Shown here: positions 44,938-56,217 of the stretch, in pieces
How the letters are laid out: every line of letters starts with the position of its first letter
Position numbering within the stretch: position 1 is the first letter of the stretch
Assembly: GCF_029168945.1 (NCBI RefSeq)
Contig: NC_083602.1
Coordinates: 26,213,323 to 26,277,322 of the forward strand
Source: Cannabis sativa
Lineage: Eukaryota > Streptophyta > Magnoliopsida > Rosales > Cannabaceae
Reading direction: 5' to 3'
Length of the DNA: 64,000 bases
Translations under genes and position numbers: made by a program
The notes under the pieces: model-generated
What the model was told of the DNA's origin: nothing
Seen by the model: the letters and a program-made list of their open reading frames with translations, nothing else
The model's database searches: none

Positions 44938-47928
44938 TTAAACAGTACAAACCCCTAAGGATTTCCTTAGAGAAATAAATCGGATCGAGTCAAGAGCTTT
45001 AGTAAAAATATCTGCAATTTGTTTGCTAGTTTCAACATATTCTAAGACAAGAATTTTATTTTCCACAAGCTCTCTAATAAAGTGATGACGAATGTCTATG
45101 TGCTTTGTGCGAGAGTGTTGAACAGGATTCTTAGAAATGTTTATAGCACTAGTGTTATCACAAAAGATGGTTAAAGTTTTCAAATCAAACCCATAATTAG
45201 CCATCATTTGTTTCATCCATAACAATTGGGTACAACAACTACCCGCCGCAATGTACTCAGCCTCAGCTGTGGACAGAGAGATTGAGTTTTGCTTCTTGCT
45301 ATGCCATGAAACCAGATTGTTTCCAAGATAGAAACATCCACCACTAGTACTTTTTCTATCATCTGCATTACCTGCCCAATCAGCATCACTAAAGCAAACA
45401 AGGTTAGAATTAGTGTCTTTTGAAAACCAAATCCCAAAATCAATAGTGCTATTTACATAGCGAATGATTCTTTTCACAGCAGAAAGATGGGATTCCATGG
45501 GATTTGCCTGATATCGTGCACAAACACCAACACTATAACAAATGTCAGGACGACTAGCAGTAAGATAAAGCAAACCACCTATCATACTTCGATACAAAGT
45601 TTGATCTACCTTTACTCCTTGTTCATCTTTGCTTAATTTCAAAGTTGTGCTCATGGGAGTGTTGGTATGTTTGGCTTTCTCAAGACCAAACTTTTTCACC
45701 AAATTCTTTGCATACTTGCTTTGAGTGACAAAAGTTTCCTCATCTGATTGCTTCACTTGAAGATCGAGAAAATAAGTGAGTTCACCTACCATACTCATTT
45801 CGAACTCCTTTTGCATTTGGGAAACAAAAACCTGCACTTCAGAGTTAGAAGTAGTTCCAAAAACAAGATCATCAACATATGAAAAAATAATATCAAATTG
45901 AATGTGTGTGATGAACTGTGTTTTAATAACATTTCCTATTCTATAACCATGAGAGTGTAAAAACTCAGATAGACGCTCATACCAAGCACGGGGTGCTTGT
46001 TTCAAGCCATACAAAGCCTTGTCTAAAACATGATCAAGAAGGTGGGAATCCTTAATCGCTCCATTTTGTTGTGGGATTTTAGGAGCAGAAAGATTATGAA
46101 AAATACCATAAGATTTACAGAATTTACCATACACAGTATTTTCAAAATCTTTTCCATGATTACTCTTACCACGAACTATCTTACCAATGTTGCAATCTTT
46201 TTGAACTTTTAATTTCAAGCAAAGATACTTAAAAACATCAAAAATATCAATGTTTTCTCTAAAAAATTCTACCCATGAAAACCAAGAGAAATCATCAACA
46301 CACATAAAAATATACCTCTTACCATTCAAGCTTTCAACCTGGATTGGACCCATTAAGTCCATATGTAGGAGTTCGAGAACTCTGGAAGTATTCACATCAG
46401 AAACACTCTTATGAGAAATTTTCAGTTGCTTACCAAGCTGACATGGTCCACATTTTCCCAAAGACTCCTTACCTAATTTAGGTAATCCTCGAACAATTCC
46501 TGCATTAGACAATCTCCTCAGATTTTTAAAATGAATATGACCAAGTTTTTCATGCCATAAATCGGTGGTGTTATCAATAATAGAATGACAAGTAGCATAG
46601 GTAGTGATGGTGTAACATTTATCATTAGATCTGAACCCTTGCAAGACAATTTGATCAAGAATATTATACACATAACAATGATTACTATCAAAGCTCACAG
46701 TATAATCCTGATCACAAATTTGACTAATGCTAAGAAGATTAGCTTTTAGTCCATCAACCAACATGACATTCTTTAGTCTAGGAAGCCCTTCGAAATTGAG
46801 GGTTCCTATCCCTATGACTTTTCCAACAAGACCGTTACCAAAAGTAACTTCTTCACACTGTATTGGTCTAATGTTCTCAAGAAATTCTTTTTCACCTGTC
46901 ATGTGTCTAGAACAACCACTATCAAAATACCACATGTTAGAAGCAGCAGTTTTAAAACAAGTAGAACCTACCAAGCATTTGTTTTTGACAACCCATTTTT
47001 GTTTTTGTAAAACATGTTTATTTCCAAGATAATTAGATTTAAACATGTTTTGCATGGTTATGCACTTAGGTCGAATGTGACCTTTTATTCCACAAAAATG
47101 GCAAATAGGAATGAAACGTCTTCCAATCCCTTTGAAATTGTCAAACTTACCGTGCTGCTTCTTTTCTGTAACAGCAGAGTGCTTTGCTGTAGAAACAGAA
47201 ACCTGCGAAGTAGAAACAGTTCTTCCAGAAACAAAACTATTAGTTTTAACAAAAGTGGTATTAGAATCGGGTTGATTTGGAACATAACCCAGCCCCGCAT
47301 GATTAGATTGGCCAGATTTTTGAATTTTTTCAAAGATGGTGGAACCTGGATTTAGCATTTTAACATTCTTTTTAATGTTATCAATTTCCTTGATTAAAGA
47401 AATAATCTTTGACTCTTTTAAAGACAGTTCAGATTCACAACATTTAAGTTTATCTTCCAGCTCATTAATGTTGTTACACAAGACTTTATTATCTTTAACC
47501 AGGGAGCGATTTTCAGCACATGTTTCCAACCACTTACCAAACATTACCTTGTAGGATTCAGCCATAGAATTCTCATCAATTTCTGACTCATCTGATTCGG
47601 ATCTAGATTCTTCCTTGTTGTCATCGATCGAAGTATTATTCATGCACATGAATTTTCCTTTTTCCTGCAAATTTCTTGACAAAACACTTGTTAGAGAAAA
47701 TTTTTCTTTTTCATCTTCACTACTTTCAGAATCATCACTCCAGGTAACATTCAATCCCTTTTTATTTTTCTTTAAGGTATTGGCACATTTAGATTGAATA
47801 TGACCATACCCTTCACACTCTCTGCAACGAATACTTTTGTTAGATGAAAAAGGTTTAGAGGGATTGTTACTTGAAATGTTACCATTTGAGTTCTTTGAAA
47901 AGTTCATTTTATTTCCAACAGATTTCAT
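44938..47928 (-). pseudogene. SIRE-like pol polyprotein with internal in-frame deletion
   Basis: An open frame of 996 codons that continues gag after one stop. In order: a zinc knuckle CRECEGYGHIQSKC (residue 36), a second one CHFCGIKGHIRPKC (about 275), protease WYFDSGCSRHMTG (about 335), GAG-pre-integrase LWHEKLGHIHFKNLRRL, integrase Asp in LHMDLMGP, then SNHGKDFEN where an Asp is normal, and PQQNGAIKD where Glu is normal. Right after that the sequence jumps to LDKALYGLKQAPRAWYERL of RT, so the end of integrase and the first part of RT are deleted (junction about 46020-46055). The YVDD box and the RNase H (SDADWAGN, STAEAEY, CDNTSA) remain. Two of three integrase catalytic residues are lost. 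Confidence 0.9.
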
Positions 47929-47931
47929 GTA

Positions 47932-48714
47932 TCATTGGAAATTTTTTGCTAACAAGGCCATTTCATCATCATTTTCATCATCGGAAACAATAATTTCAGA
48001 ATCATTGAAAGCATTACCTTTGATTTTCTCATTCGAGAGACTTTGCTTACTCTTTTTCTTGATCTGTTGATTCAACTCAAAAGTTCTTAAAGATCCCATG
48101 AGTTCCTCAACCTTCATTTTGCCAAAGTCTTTTGCCTCTTCCATTGCAAGCAATTTTGTATCAAACCTGTCAGGAAGAACTCGAACAATTTTTCGAACCA
48201 AGACAGATTCATCTAATTTTTCTCCCAAGGCAAAGAACTCATTAGAAATATCAGATAATCTTTCATAAAAATCATTTAAAGTTTCAGTATCTGACATTCT
48301 CAATTCATCAAATCTAGTTTGCAACATGGTAAATCGTGATCTCTTTACATCAGGAGTACCTTCAAATTGAATTGGAAGGATTTCCCATGCTTCCTTTGCA
48401 GATTCACAAGATGAGATTAATTTAATAAAGCCTTCACCAACACCATTAAAAATAGCATGTAAAGCCTTATTATTATAACCAGACAATTTTTCATCTTCAG
48501 TGGTCCAACTGAGTTCAGATTTTACCTGAGTATTACCTTTTTCATCATTTTCAGTAGGTTGAGACCAACCTATAAGAATAGCTCTCCATGCCTTCTCATC
48601 TTGCGATTTGATGAATGCTCTCATTCTGACCTTCCCATAAGGATAATTCGACTCATTCAATAGAGGAGGTCTAGAGATAGAACTTCCTTCTGCAAACAAA
48701 GACATCTCACACAA
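47932..48714 (-). pseudogene. SIRE-like gag, ended by a stop before the zinc knuckle
   Basis: A 260-codon ORF starting MCEMSLFAEG (an alternative start is Met 4). It has the copia gag layout: PLLNESNYPYGKVRMRAFI at the N-terminus, then AWEILPIQFEGTPDVKRSR and LNDFYERLSDISNEFFALGE, RKIVRVLPDRFDTKL, and MGSLRTFELN. It ends with ALLAKNFQ, a TGA at 47932-47934, then YMKSVGNK in the same frame of the pol ORF. A CGA to TGA change (loss of Arg by CpG deamination) is the simplest explanation. Readthrough of a leaky TGA is the alternative. Gag builds the particle. Confidence 0.85.
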
Positions 48715-48762
48715 AACAAGTTAAACGGAATAACCTCAAGATCTCACTAAGAATTTAGTGAC

Positions 48763-48776
48763 TTGCTCTGATACCA
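48763..48776 (-). other. Primer binding site of the SIRE-like element
   Basis: On the minus strand it reads tggtatcagagcaa, two bases after the 5' LTR. It matches initiator Met tRNA. Confidence 0.88.
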
Positions 48777-48778
48777 AT

Positions 48779-49987
48779 TGAAATTCCGTATTTTAATGTT
48801 CCCAGTTTAATTATTTAATTAAGTGATTAATTAAATGCGGAATAATGAAACTGGTACTGAAAACAGTTTTTCCGTAGTTACAGAATACAACTCTGTAACT
48901 CCAGAGAAACCCAGAAAAACAAACAGTGCAGAAAAGTAAAAACACAGAAGATTTTTGTACGTGGTTTCAACAATCCTTTCAGATTGTTACTAGTCCACGG
49001 GGCCACGCCCAGAGATAAGATTCATTAGATCGGTATCAAAAATACAAAGTAATTGACTTATGCATAAATAGACTCCCTCTTATTGTATGCCGCAAGCTTG
49101 ATGTATTCCACCTACTAACCGAATCTTGATAAAACTCCAAGAGCTCGAACTCCCTTCGATCACCTTGAAGAGTGCTTGAATCCTCCCGATTCAAGGCTTA
49201 AAGGCTATCTCCCGAAAGCCTATACAACCATCTCCCGAAGGTTGTGTGCTTGTATCCTCCCAATGCAAGACTTCAAAAGTAATCTCCCGAAAGCTTGTAA
49301 ATACCCTTCTCCCGAAGGTGCACTGATGTTCTTCTTTGTTGCAGACTTGAATACAGACTCAAGACAATACAAACAACAAATAAACAGAGTAAGAGTAGAA
49401 CAACTCTTCTCTACAAAACAAAGACACTCTTTTCTTATGATATGAAAGTGAATAAAAGAGTTAACAAAACAAAGACACTCTTTCCTTAAGATATGAATAT
49501 AATTCTAAGTGTGTGAAAGAGATGCAAAACCTAGCTACTATAAGATGTATTTATAATGAATATACATCTCATAGACAGCTTACATTCGGTCTGAACAAGA
49601 CCTCAACCCACTAGAAACTTCCCTAAAATAATTCTTCAATCAGTCCAGGAATTTCTGTTTCTGTACCTACAGAATCGTGGGCAGTAACTACAACTTTCCT
49701 TTTATAGAAAAGGAAAGTCTAGCTCCGGTTTTCTCTTCAAGAAACCTGATCTTAGAAAATGGGAAACTCAACACAAGATCAGCATAACACCTGGTTAGCA
49801 AAGAATCAATGTGTAATCAAAACTTACCATTTTTACCTCAATTTCCATAAATAGGAAAGCTAGTCAACTTTCCTTCCAAGTTTAGATTTACACAAGTATG
49901 GAAACAATATCAATATATGCCAGCCGAAATATACAAAGAATAATAAAATATTTTTGTCAATTAAATATGCCAAAAATGGAATTAACA
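48779..49987 (-). repeat. 5' LTR of the SIRE-like element
   Basis: Same length (1209 bp) as the 3' LTR with about 16 base differences and no large indels. The outer flank is TSD aaagt followed by an RNase H remnant. Confidence 0.93.
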
Positions 49988-50004
49988 AAAGTGATTAGAA
50001 TCAC

Positions 50005-50245
50005 TCATGAATTTACGACGTAGACGTCCGCCACCGGCGCTGGATCCTCCTCGAACCAGGATAGCTCATCGTCTAATCGCGGAGCATGCTTTGCCAAGCC
50101 ATGGGCCGCTAAATTGTCAGAGTGAACCACATGGAACAAAACTGCCCCCGGAAATTTAGACAATAAAGCTATAACATCTTCAAATAACACTCATAACTCG
50201 TTGAAATACATCTTCCTATTGTTGATGGCCGTCATCAAAACTAAC
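50005..50245 (-). pseudogene. RNase H-like C-terminal remnant (LINE or RVT_3 type)
   Basis: The last 61 codons, ending at the stop near 50005, read LFEDVIALLSKFPG, then VLFHVVHSDNLAAHGLAKHAPRLDDELSWFEEDP. This resembles the C-terminal end of plant RNase H domains found in LINE ORF2 products and related genes, including the usual HxxxxxNxxAHxLAKxA arrangement. Upstream, in the same frame after a TAG, AINNRKMYFNEL can be read to about 50235. Further upstream is AT-rich. The SIRE-like element inserted 12-17 bp beyond the stop codon. It could be a relic of a LINE or the last exon of a host gene; the in-frame stop favours a relic. Confidence 0.6.
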
Positions 50246-52924
50246 AAATCTGGATAAACTGAAAAAATATCAGAAAACTATAAAAAATTTATAATTAGAA
50301 AATTATCAAGCTGATCAAAATCAATTAAACACCGAAACTAAACAACTAGATCCCCCTATAAAATTACTAGAACTAGCCAAAGGGAATACCCTTTAGCTAG
50401 TAGCAACAACAATTAAGCCCCTAACTAAGACCCTAAGACCTAAAAAAGATTTTGATATGTAATCTAGTAACAACAATTAAGCCCTGCAATGCTCCCCTAA
50501 CTTAGGATATCAAAAAATTCCTTTAGAAATAAACAAAATAATGAAATAAGCAACAAATAATATTTTTAATGTACCCACAATGACTAACTTTTGAGGAGTT
50601 TGCTCTACGCAACGTGGCTCTTCTGACAATATAACAGCACCTAATCCAACTAAGCTCGTGGTGCTCAATACCGCAAAAATTTCTGTTGAAAACTTTTATT
50701 TCTCATGAAAACATGGAACAATTAATCATATTACCCTAAATAATTAGGGGCAAGCTATAAAAATAAGCGCAAAAGCCTTGAAAGGCATCAAAGCCAACAA
50801 AATTGTGGCGCAACAAATCTTCACAATGTATAAAATATTAATTCGCTGATTATTTGACTAATAATAATTGCTTAAAGAAAATAATAATAGAAATAAATAT
50901 AAAGACAATTATGACTTAATGTAAAACTAAAGGAAAAAAAATAAATATAATAATAATATAGTAAAGTATAAAATTAATTATTAATAAAATCACTTAATTA
51001 ATGGACTTACTAAATTTCAATAAATATCGTTTCAAACACCAAATTAAAATATCTTTATAACCTACATAATGTCCATATAAATTAATAAATAATTAATAAG
51101 ATTATCAAATCTAATAAAACTCGGCCCTTAAAATAAGACACAAAATAAAAAAGCTATTATCCCTAACTTATTTATCCTGTAATAAAATAATTCATTAATG
51201 CCTATATATAGAAACTGTTATATGTTTTTAAATCTTTATAACTATTAGTCGATAAAATAATTAAATTTAAATTAATAAATTAATTAGAATTCAATATTAT
51301 ACTATTATAGCAATAATAAATAATATATTAAATTATATTATACCAAAAAACATAAATATAATATAAAAATAAGTAAATATAAATTAATTGTAGAATAAAT
51401 TACCACAAGCAAAAGATAAGTAAAAAACCAAAAACAAAATAAAAGAAAATTATCAATTAATGTTATTAAAGAGGAAAAAATCTAGCAATTCAAATGAAAA
51501 CTAATGATATTTTACAATCACAATAGTTTTAGTAATTAAGAAAATTGCCATAATAAAATATGAATATAGTTAATAATAATAATTAATACTATAAACATAG
51601 TTGACTAAAAACTAATTAAAACAATATTTAATACCAAGATTCTCTTAAACTTTTAATATCTAAAAAAGATAAAAGCTAATTAACTAAAAAATTAATTAAT
51701 TGGACACTCATCAAATATACAAAATTATAAAAACGGGATATAAATAATTAAAATTCAAAATGAATTCAGAGAAGAAAACATTAACTTATAAAAGAATAAA
51801 TTATAAAATGAGACAATTAAAGTTTTTAAGAAAATATGTTTGAACAAATTAATTATAATAATAAATGCAAATTAAAAAAAATATGCTAGGAATTTAAACC
51901 AATCAAGAAATGTATCCTAAAATATATTTATAAAATCAATAATCAAAGGTCAAAAAGAGAAAATTATGGTAAAGAGATGATTCTAAAAACCAAAATTTTA
52001 ATTTTCTAAAAAGAATAAGAGAATATCTCAACAATAAATTATAGATAATACCCTATAATGATGAAATACTTATAATTATACAAATAATAAATCAGCCAAC
52101 TAATAAACTTAGACAAGATAAGAGCAAATAATTTAATTTTTGAAAAAAATAAAAATTTAAATTAGACAATTAATAAAATTAAATATGGTAAGAAAATAAA
52201 AATTAAATGTAGTTTAAAAAATAAAATAAGAAATTGAAATTTAATACCATGGTTATCTCAACATTTAATGCCTAACTTTTGTCATCTCTCCAATTACCCT
52301 ATCAATGGTGCTTGCACCACCGCACTCAAACAACGCTCAGCAACTGTCTTCACTTCAAAGGTTATAGTTATCACTGTATTTGCTATCATCGTCAAACAAT
52401 GCAATCAGACTGTTCGTAAAACCTCCTCCAGACAGTAAGAATGTTTGACATAGAACTAATAACATATGATGATTAGAAATGGGCTAACCTAGAAAATACT
52501 GACAAAGAAAGAACATCCCAACCGGCTTATTATTTGTACCAACAAATTTAAATATGTACGGAATCAAAAATATCAACAGCATCAAATTATCATTATATAT
52601 AATCTTAGAATTAAATATAAATTTTCATATAAGATGAAAGACAAAGAAGAACCTGATAAAGCATTTAGCGCATATTATTTAAAACTGTGCATGATCATTT
52701 GTATCAATATATAAAAATCACTATATATTTAAATAATAATAAAATATGAAAAAAAAATTATTATTAATATAATTAATTTTTTTTTTATATTATTATTATT
52801 ATTTATTGGACATTATTATTTCACTTGATGAGTCACGTAGAATAACATGAACTACATAAATTAAGAAAAGTAAAAGACATCAAGATGAAGATCTATACTA
52901 AATGAAAAATTTATATAGTATATT
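50246..52924. other. AT-rich DNA, no supported gene
   Basis: Low-complexity AT-rich sequence. Two GC-richer islands stand out: 50580-50695, where the minus strand can be read as SLVGLGAVILSEEP (faintly like the N-terminal RNase H strand), and 52270-52450, with no recognisable coding. I do not call either one a gene. No RNA or element end is convincing. Confidence 0.45.
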
Positions 52925-52925
52925 A

Positions 52926-53190
52926 ACTTTTGCTATTTTTTTACAAAAATACTGCCAGGCGGTATTTTTTACTTTTTTACTGTGTTTTTTTATAAGTTTC
53001 ATACTGCAGTATACTGTGTTAAGTTTCACTGGTGTTCTAATGGTGTTTTACTAGTGTTCTACTGTTGTTTTGAGTTATACTGCTTTGTGTTTTACTGGTG
53101 TTTTATAAAAACACAGTATTTTTGAAAAAATTTCCGTTGGACAGTATTTTTGTAAAAGTTAATCAAAATTCCAGTATTTTTGTAAGTTTC
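52926..53190. mobile_element. Foldback or MITE-like element with TACTG repeats
   Basis: The left arm (ttaacttttgc...ttacaaaaatactgcc...tactgtgttttt) is inverted at the right (aaaaacacagtattttt...ggacagtatttttgtaaaagttaa). The centre holds loose repeats of a gtgttttactggtgttct type. Arms are about 75 bp and imperfect. I found no clear TSD, so class and limits are uncertain. Confidence 0.6.
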
Positions 53191-53412
53191 CCTACTAAAT
53201 TGGCCTCTATTTCTTGTTGGGCCAACAATTCTTTACTACTGTTCCCAGGTGTAACGTCCTCGCTTCAAGCCTCCATTGGGCCCTTACACCCACGGAATGA
53301 ATGGCTCTTATACACGAGTACGTCACTCTGGCTGCTTCCTGGATCGATGACTGACCCTACAGACCAACACAAGTGTTTCCAGCGTACTTTGTCCTCACTC
53401 GCACGCTTCCTG

Positions 53413-53516
53413 GGAAAACTTCCCAGGAGGTCACCCATCCTGAAATTGCTCCAGGCCAAGCACGCTTAACTGTGGAGTTCTTTCGAGATGGGCTACCGAA
53501 AAACAAGATGCACCTT
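53413..53516 (-). other. 5S rRNA-like segment in Cassandra 3' LTR
   Basis: On the minus strand: gcatcttgtttttcggtagcc, gaactccacagttaagcgtgc and aggatgggtgacctcctggga, in the order of 5S rRNA, including the internal pol III promoter region. It is followed by an inverted copy of tgggaa, giving a cctgggaag/cttcccagg hairpin. Confidence 0.85.
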
Positions 53517-53921
53517 GTTGATATAGGTAGTACCAATCAATCCATTTAAGCTCTCTTCAACTGTGTAGTCTCATACCTACACAGTCTCAGAATCATCCCA
53601 CTTGACCTTCCCCAGGCGGTGTGGGATTGCACAGCTTACCCGGTATTTCCCCTTACGGATCACGGGACTACTGACTGTCACAATCACCCCCCCCCCTTAC
53701 GGGGTCCGACGTCCTCGTCGACCACACTTCCGGCTGGGTCAAGGCTCTGATACCATTTGTAATGTCCCCGCTTCAAGCCTCCATTGGGCCCTTATACCGA
53801 CGGAATGAATGGCTCTTATACACGAGTACGTCACTCTGGCTGCTTCCTGGATCGATGACTGACCCTACAGACCAACACAAGTGTTTCTAGCGTAGTTTGT
53901 CCTCACTCGCACGCTTCCTGG

Positions 53922-54024
53922 GAAAACTTTCCAGGAGGTCACCCATCCTGAAATTGCTCCAGGCCAAGCACGCTTAACTGTGGAGTTCTTTCGAGATGGG
54001 CTACCGAAAAACAAGATGCACCTT
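53922..54024 (-). other. 5S rRNA-like segment in Cassandra 5' LTR
   Basis: The same 5S-like words as in the other LTR. Here a C to T change (ttttcc to tttcc at 53926-53932) alters one side of the cctgggaa/ttcccagg hairpin. It is a retroelement part and not a 5S gene: start and end of the 5S gene sequence are absent. Confidence 0.85.
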
Positions 54025-54195
54025 GTTGATATAGGTAGTACAAATCAATCCATTTAAGCTCTCTTCAACTGTGTAGTCCCATACCTACACAGTCTCAGAA
54101 TCATCCCACTTGACCTTCCCCAGGCGGTGTGGGATTACACAGCTTACCCGGTATTTCCCCTTACGGATCACGGGACTACTGACTGTCACACCAGG

Positions 54196-54716
54196 CCCCC
54201 ATGCAATAGTGCTTGGGCTAAATTAAATAGCTTTTGATGGGCCAACAATCTTTGACAAGTTCATGGGATAATTTCAAAAATACCCAAAAATAATAAAAAT
54301 TTTATATTTTTTACGGAATTCTGAAATCTTTTACATTTTTACCTGATTTTTTTATTTTCTAAATACAAAATTAAATAGTATATTTGAATGAGAAAAAATA
54401 TATGGGATATTATATCGCCACGTGTTTTTGAGCGGACACTTGATGGCCAAAAAATAGTATGATTGTAATAAAATTGTAAGAGAAAGTGCTTTTGCCACTA
54501 TTTTTTTTTATTAAGGTTATATGTATAAGAATTGTAAATATTAAGGGAGTTTCGCCGGAAATATCCTTCAAAGTAATATGTTCAATGTGATAAATCCATA
54601 TAAGAATGTCGTATTAAAATAATAATGAATAAATAAATAAATAATTGTGTTTTTGTTCAATAAATACAAATCTCTTCTAACTAATTAACTAACGAAGTAA
54701 TCAACTAACTTTGACT
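54196..54716. other. Spacer between Cassandra and CACTA; possible original UFD1 3' UTR
   Basis: AT-rich, no ORF. Because the CACTA element seems to have inserted just past the UFD1 stop codon, the end of the original UFD1 transcript would lie here on the minus strand (54716 downwards). A minus-strand aataaa-like signal cannot be fixed with confidence. Confidence 0.4.
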
Positions 54717-54719
54717 AAG

Positions 54720-54965
54720 CACTACTACAATATGGGCCTTTAGCTTCCCTTTTTTTAACCCATTTTATAAAAAGGGAAGCTAAAGGGTGTGAGAACACCC
54801 ACCAGATTCGAAATTGACATTTAGAGGCGGTTTTTTGGTAAAAACCGTAGGTATATATATTAGTAAACCCTATCCCGTCGGTTGGAAATTGGGATTTTTT
54901 AAGGGTTGTGGGAGACCCTATGCCGTCGGTTCCTAGCAAAGAACCGACGGCATAGGGTCTTGCAG
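54720..54965 (+). repeat. CACTA 5' TIR and subterminal repeats
   Basis: The TIR is followed by inverted pairs: agcttccctttttt with aaaagggaagct (54741-54785), and gaccctatgccgtcggttcct with gaaccgacggcatagggtc (54912-54959, loop agcaaa-like). A single ccgtcggtt motif also occurs at 54876. Such repeats are the usual binding sites of the TNPA-type protein in CACTA elements. Confidence 0.85.
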
Positions 54966-56217
54966 AGTATAACCTCTGCATCGTCTTCTTCTTCCTCACT
55001 TCTTCTTCTCCAGCATATACCCAGCCACTTCTACAGCAGAGAAAACCCACGAAAACCCTCGCCAACCACCTCTAAAAACCCACATATCTCACTCATTTCT
55101 TCACCATTTCACCTCATTTTTGTCTTAAAAGTTTCTATTTTCAATATCTAATCCCATACACTAAAAAAGTTTTGTTTTTTCACCCATTTACACTGTACCC
55201 GAACCTATTTTAAAAAAAAGTGGTGGTTTAACTCCGACCACCGCTTTTAGCGGAGAAATCGTTCAATCTCAACGTTCATTAAGGTATAAATATGATTTCT
55301 GTTCATTTTATTAATGTACATTGGTATTATTTCATTTTTGTAAATTTTTTTTAGGATTTTTTCATTTTATTGATATTATATTGTGTGTGCTATAGGTGGC
55401 CGGATTTTTGGTCGCAATTTGTCGCCGGATTGCGTTTATAAGGTAAATATTTATTTACTTGATATATAATATATATGTGTATATTTTGTATTTTATTATT
55501 GAATATGTGTTTATATATATGTTGTGTGTATATATATTGTGTATATACTATTTGTGTATTTTGTGTATTTGTATTGTATATATATTTGTTGTGAATGAGA
55601 ATGAGAGGTAGTAGGAATTTAATTAGTTTAGAGTTAAAGTTTTTAAAATAATGGTAGTGTGATATTTAGTTGATTATACATGTATATATATGTATATGTT
55701 ATTTTTAAAAAAAATTATGGAAATTAGTAACTAGTAACTTGCTACTTTGTTTAATAACTAGTAAGTAATTTAATAATTAAAATTTTAATTTGGTTGTATA
55801 TTGCATTATGTTATAGGTTGTGTGCTAATATTTGAGAGTCGATCGACATATTTCGGTGTTGATCGGATTTGCAATAGGTATATCCATCCGCTAACCTTTT
55901 GTTAGTATAATTAATTATCAATGTATGCTTAGTTGAGTTTGAATATCTTAAATATTCATCCGTAGTGAAGTAGGTTCTGCGAATACATGTACTGCGGTCG
56001 GATTGGTGGATAAATTTTGTATTGTTTATGTTAGTTTCTTTGTTCTGTATTGTTATATTTGTTCTGTTTGTTACTTTAGGCACTTTTAAAAATTTTGGGA
56101 ACGTCCAATTACGGTAGTTATCTTTGCCAAAATTTCGGTAGAATTTGGATCAAATTTCGGTAGAATTTAGTGTTATTAGTAGCATGATATTCAATTTTGT
56201 TTGTTAATGGTGTAGAT
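54966..56217 (+). other. 5' leader with non-coding exons of the CACTA gene
   Basis: Splice-like signals suggest untranslated exons: about 54966-55282 ending at cattaag before gtataa, 55396-55442 (tatag to aag before gtaaat), and 55816-55877 (ttatag to aatag before gtatat). The third is followed by a long intron ending at gtgtag (56215). The region has no long frame. The intron holds a copy of a repeat shared with 58020-58235. Confidence 0.5.

Larger units (their letters stand above)
40261..49987 (-). mobile_element. SIRE-like Ty1/copia retrotransposon, complete but pol-deleted
   Basis: A full-length insertion of 9727 bp with two 1209-bp LTRs, TSD aaagt on both sides (40256-40260 and 49988-49992), Met-tRNA primer site and polypurine tract. 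Reading on the minus strand it has gag, pol and a third ORF between pol and the 3' LTR, the layout of the SIRE/Maximus lineage. The LTRs differ at about 16 of 1209 positions by my count, so it is fairly young. Gag is cut off by a TGA, pol has lost about half of integrase and RT, and the third ORF has a stop. It could only have moved with proteins from a relative, if these lesions predate the insertion. Confidence 0.93.
53250..54190 (-). mobile_element. Complete Cassandra TRIM element
   Basis: A 941-bp element made of two 433-bp LTRs (53250-53682 and 53758-54190) and a 75-bp internal part. A perfect 5-bp TSD, ccagg, flanks it (53245-53249 and 54191-54195). The internal part has the Met-tRNA primer site next to the 5' LTR (minus strand, 53744-53756) and a run of 11 C beside the 3' LTR (53687 on), which as G on the minus strand probably is the polypurine tract. 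The LTRs differ at about 10 positions (about 98% identity). It encodes no protein; movement depends on other elements. Confidence 0.95.

Noticed and set aside
50246..52924. Centromeric or satellite array
   Set aside because: The region is AT-rich but I see no regular repeat period.
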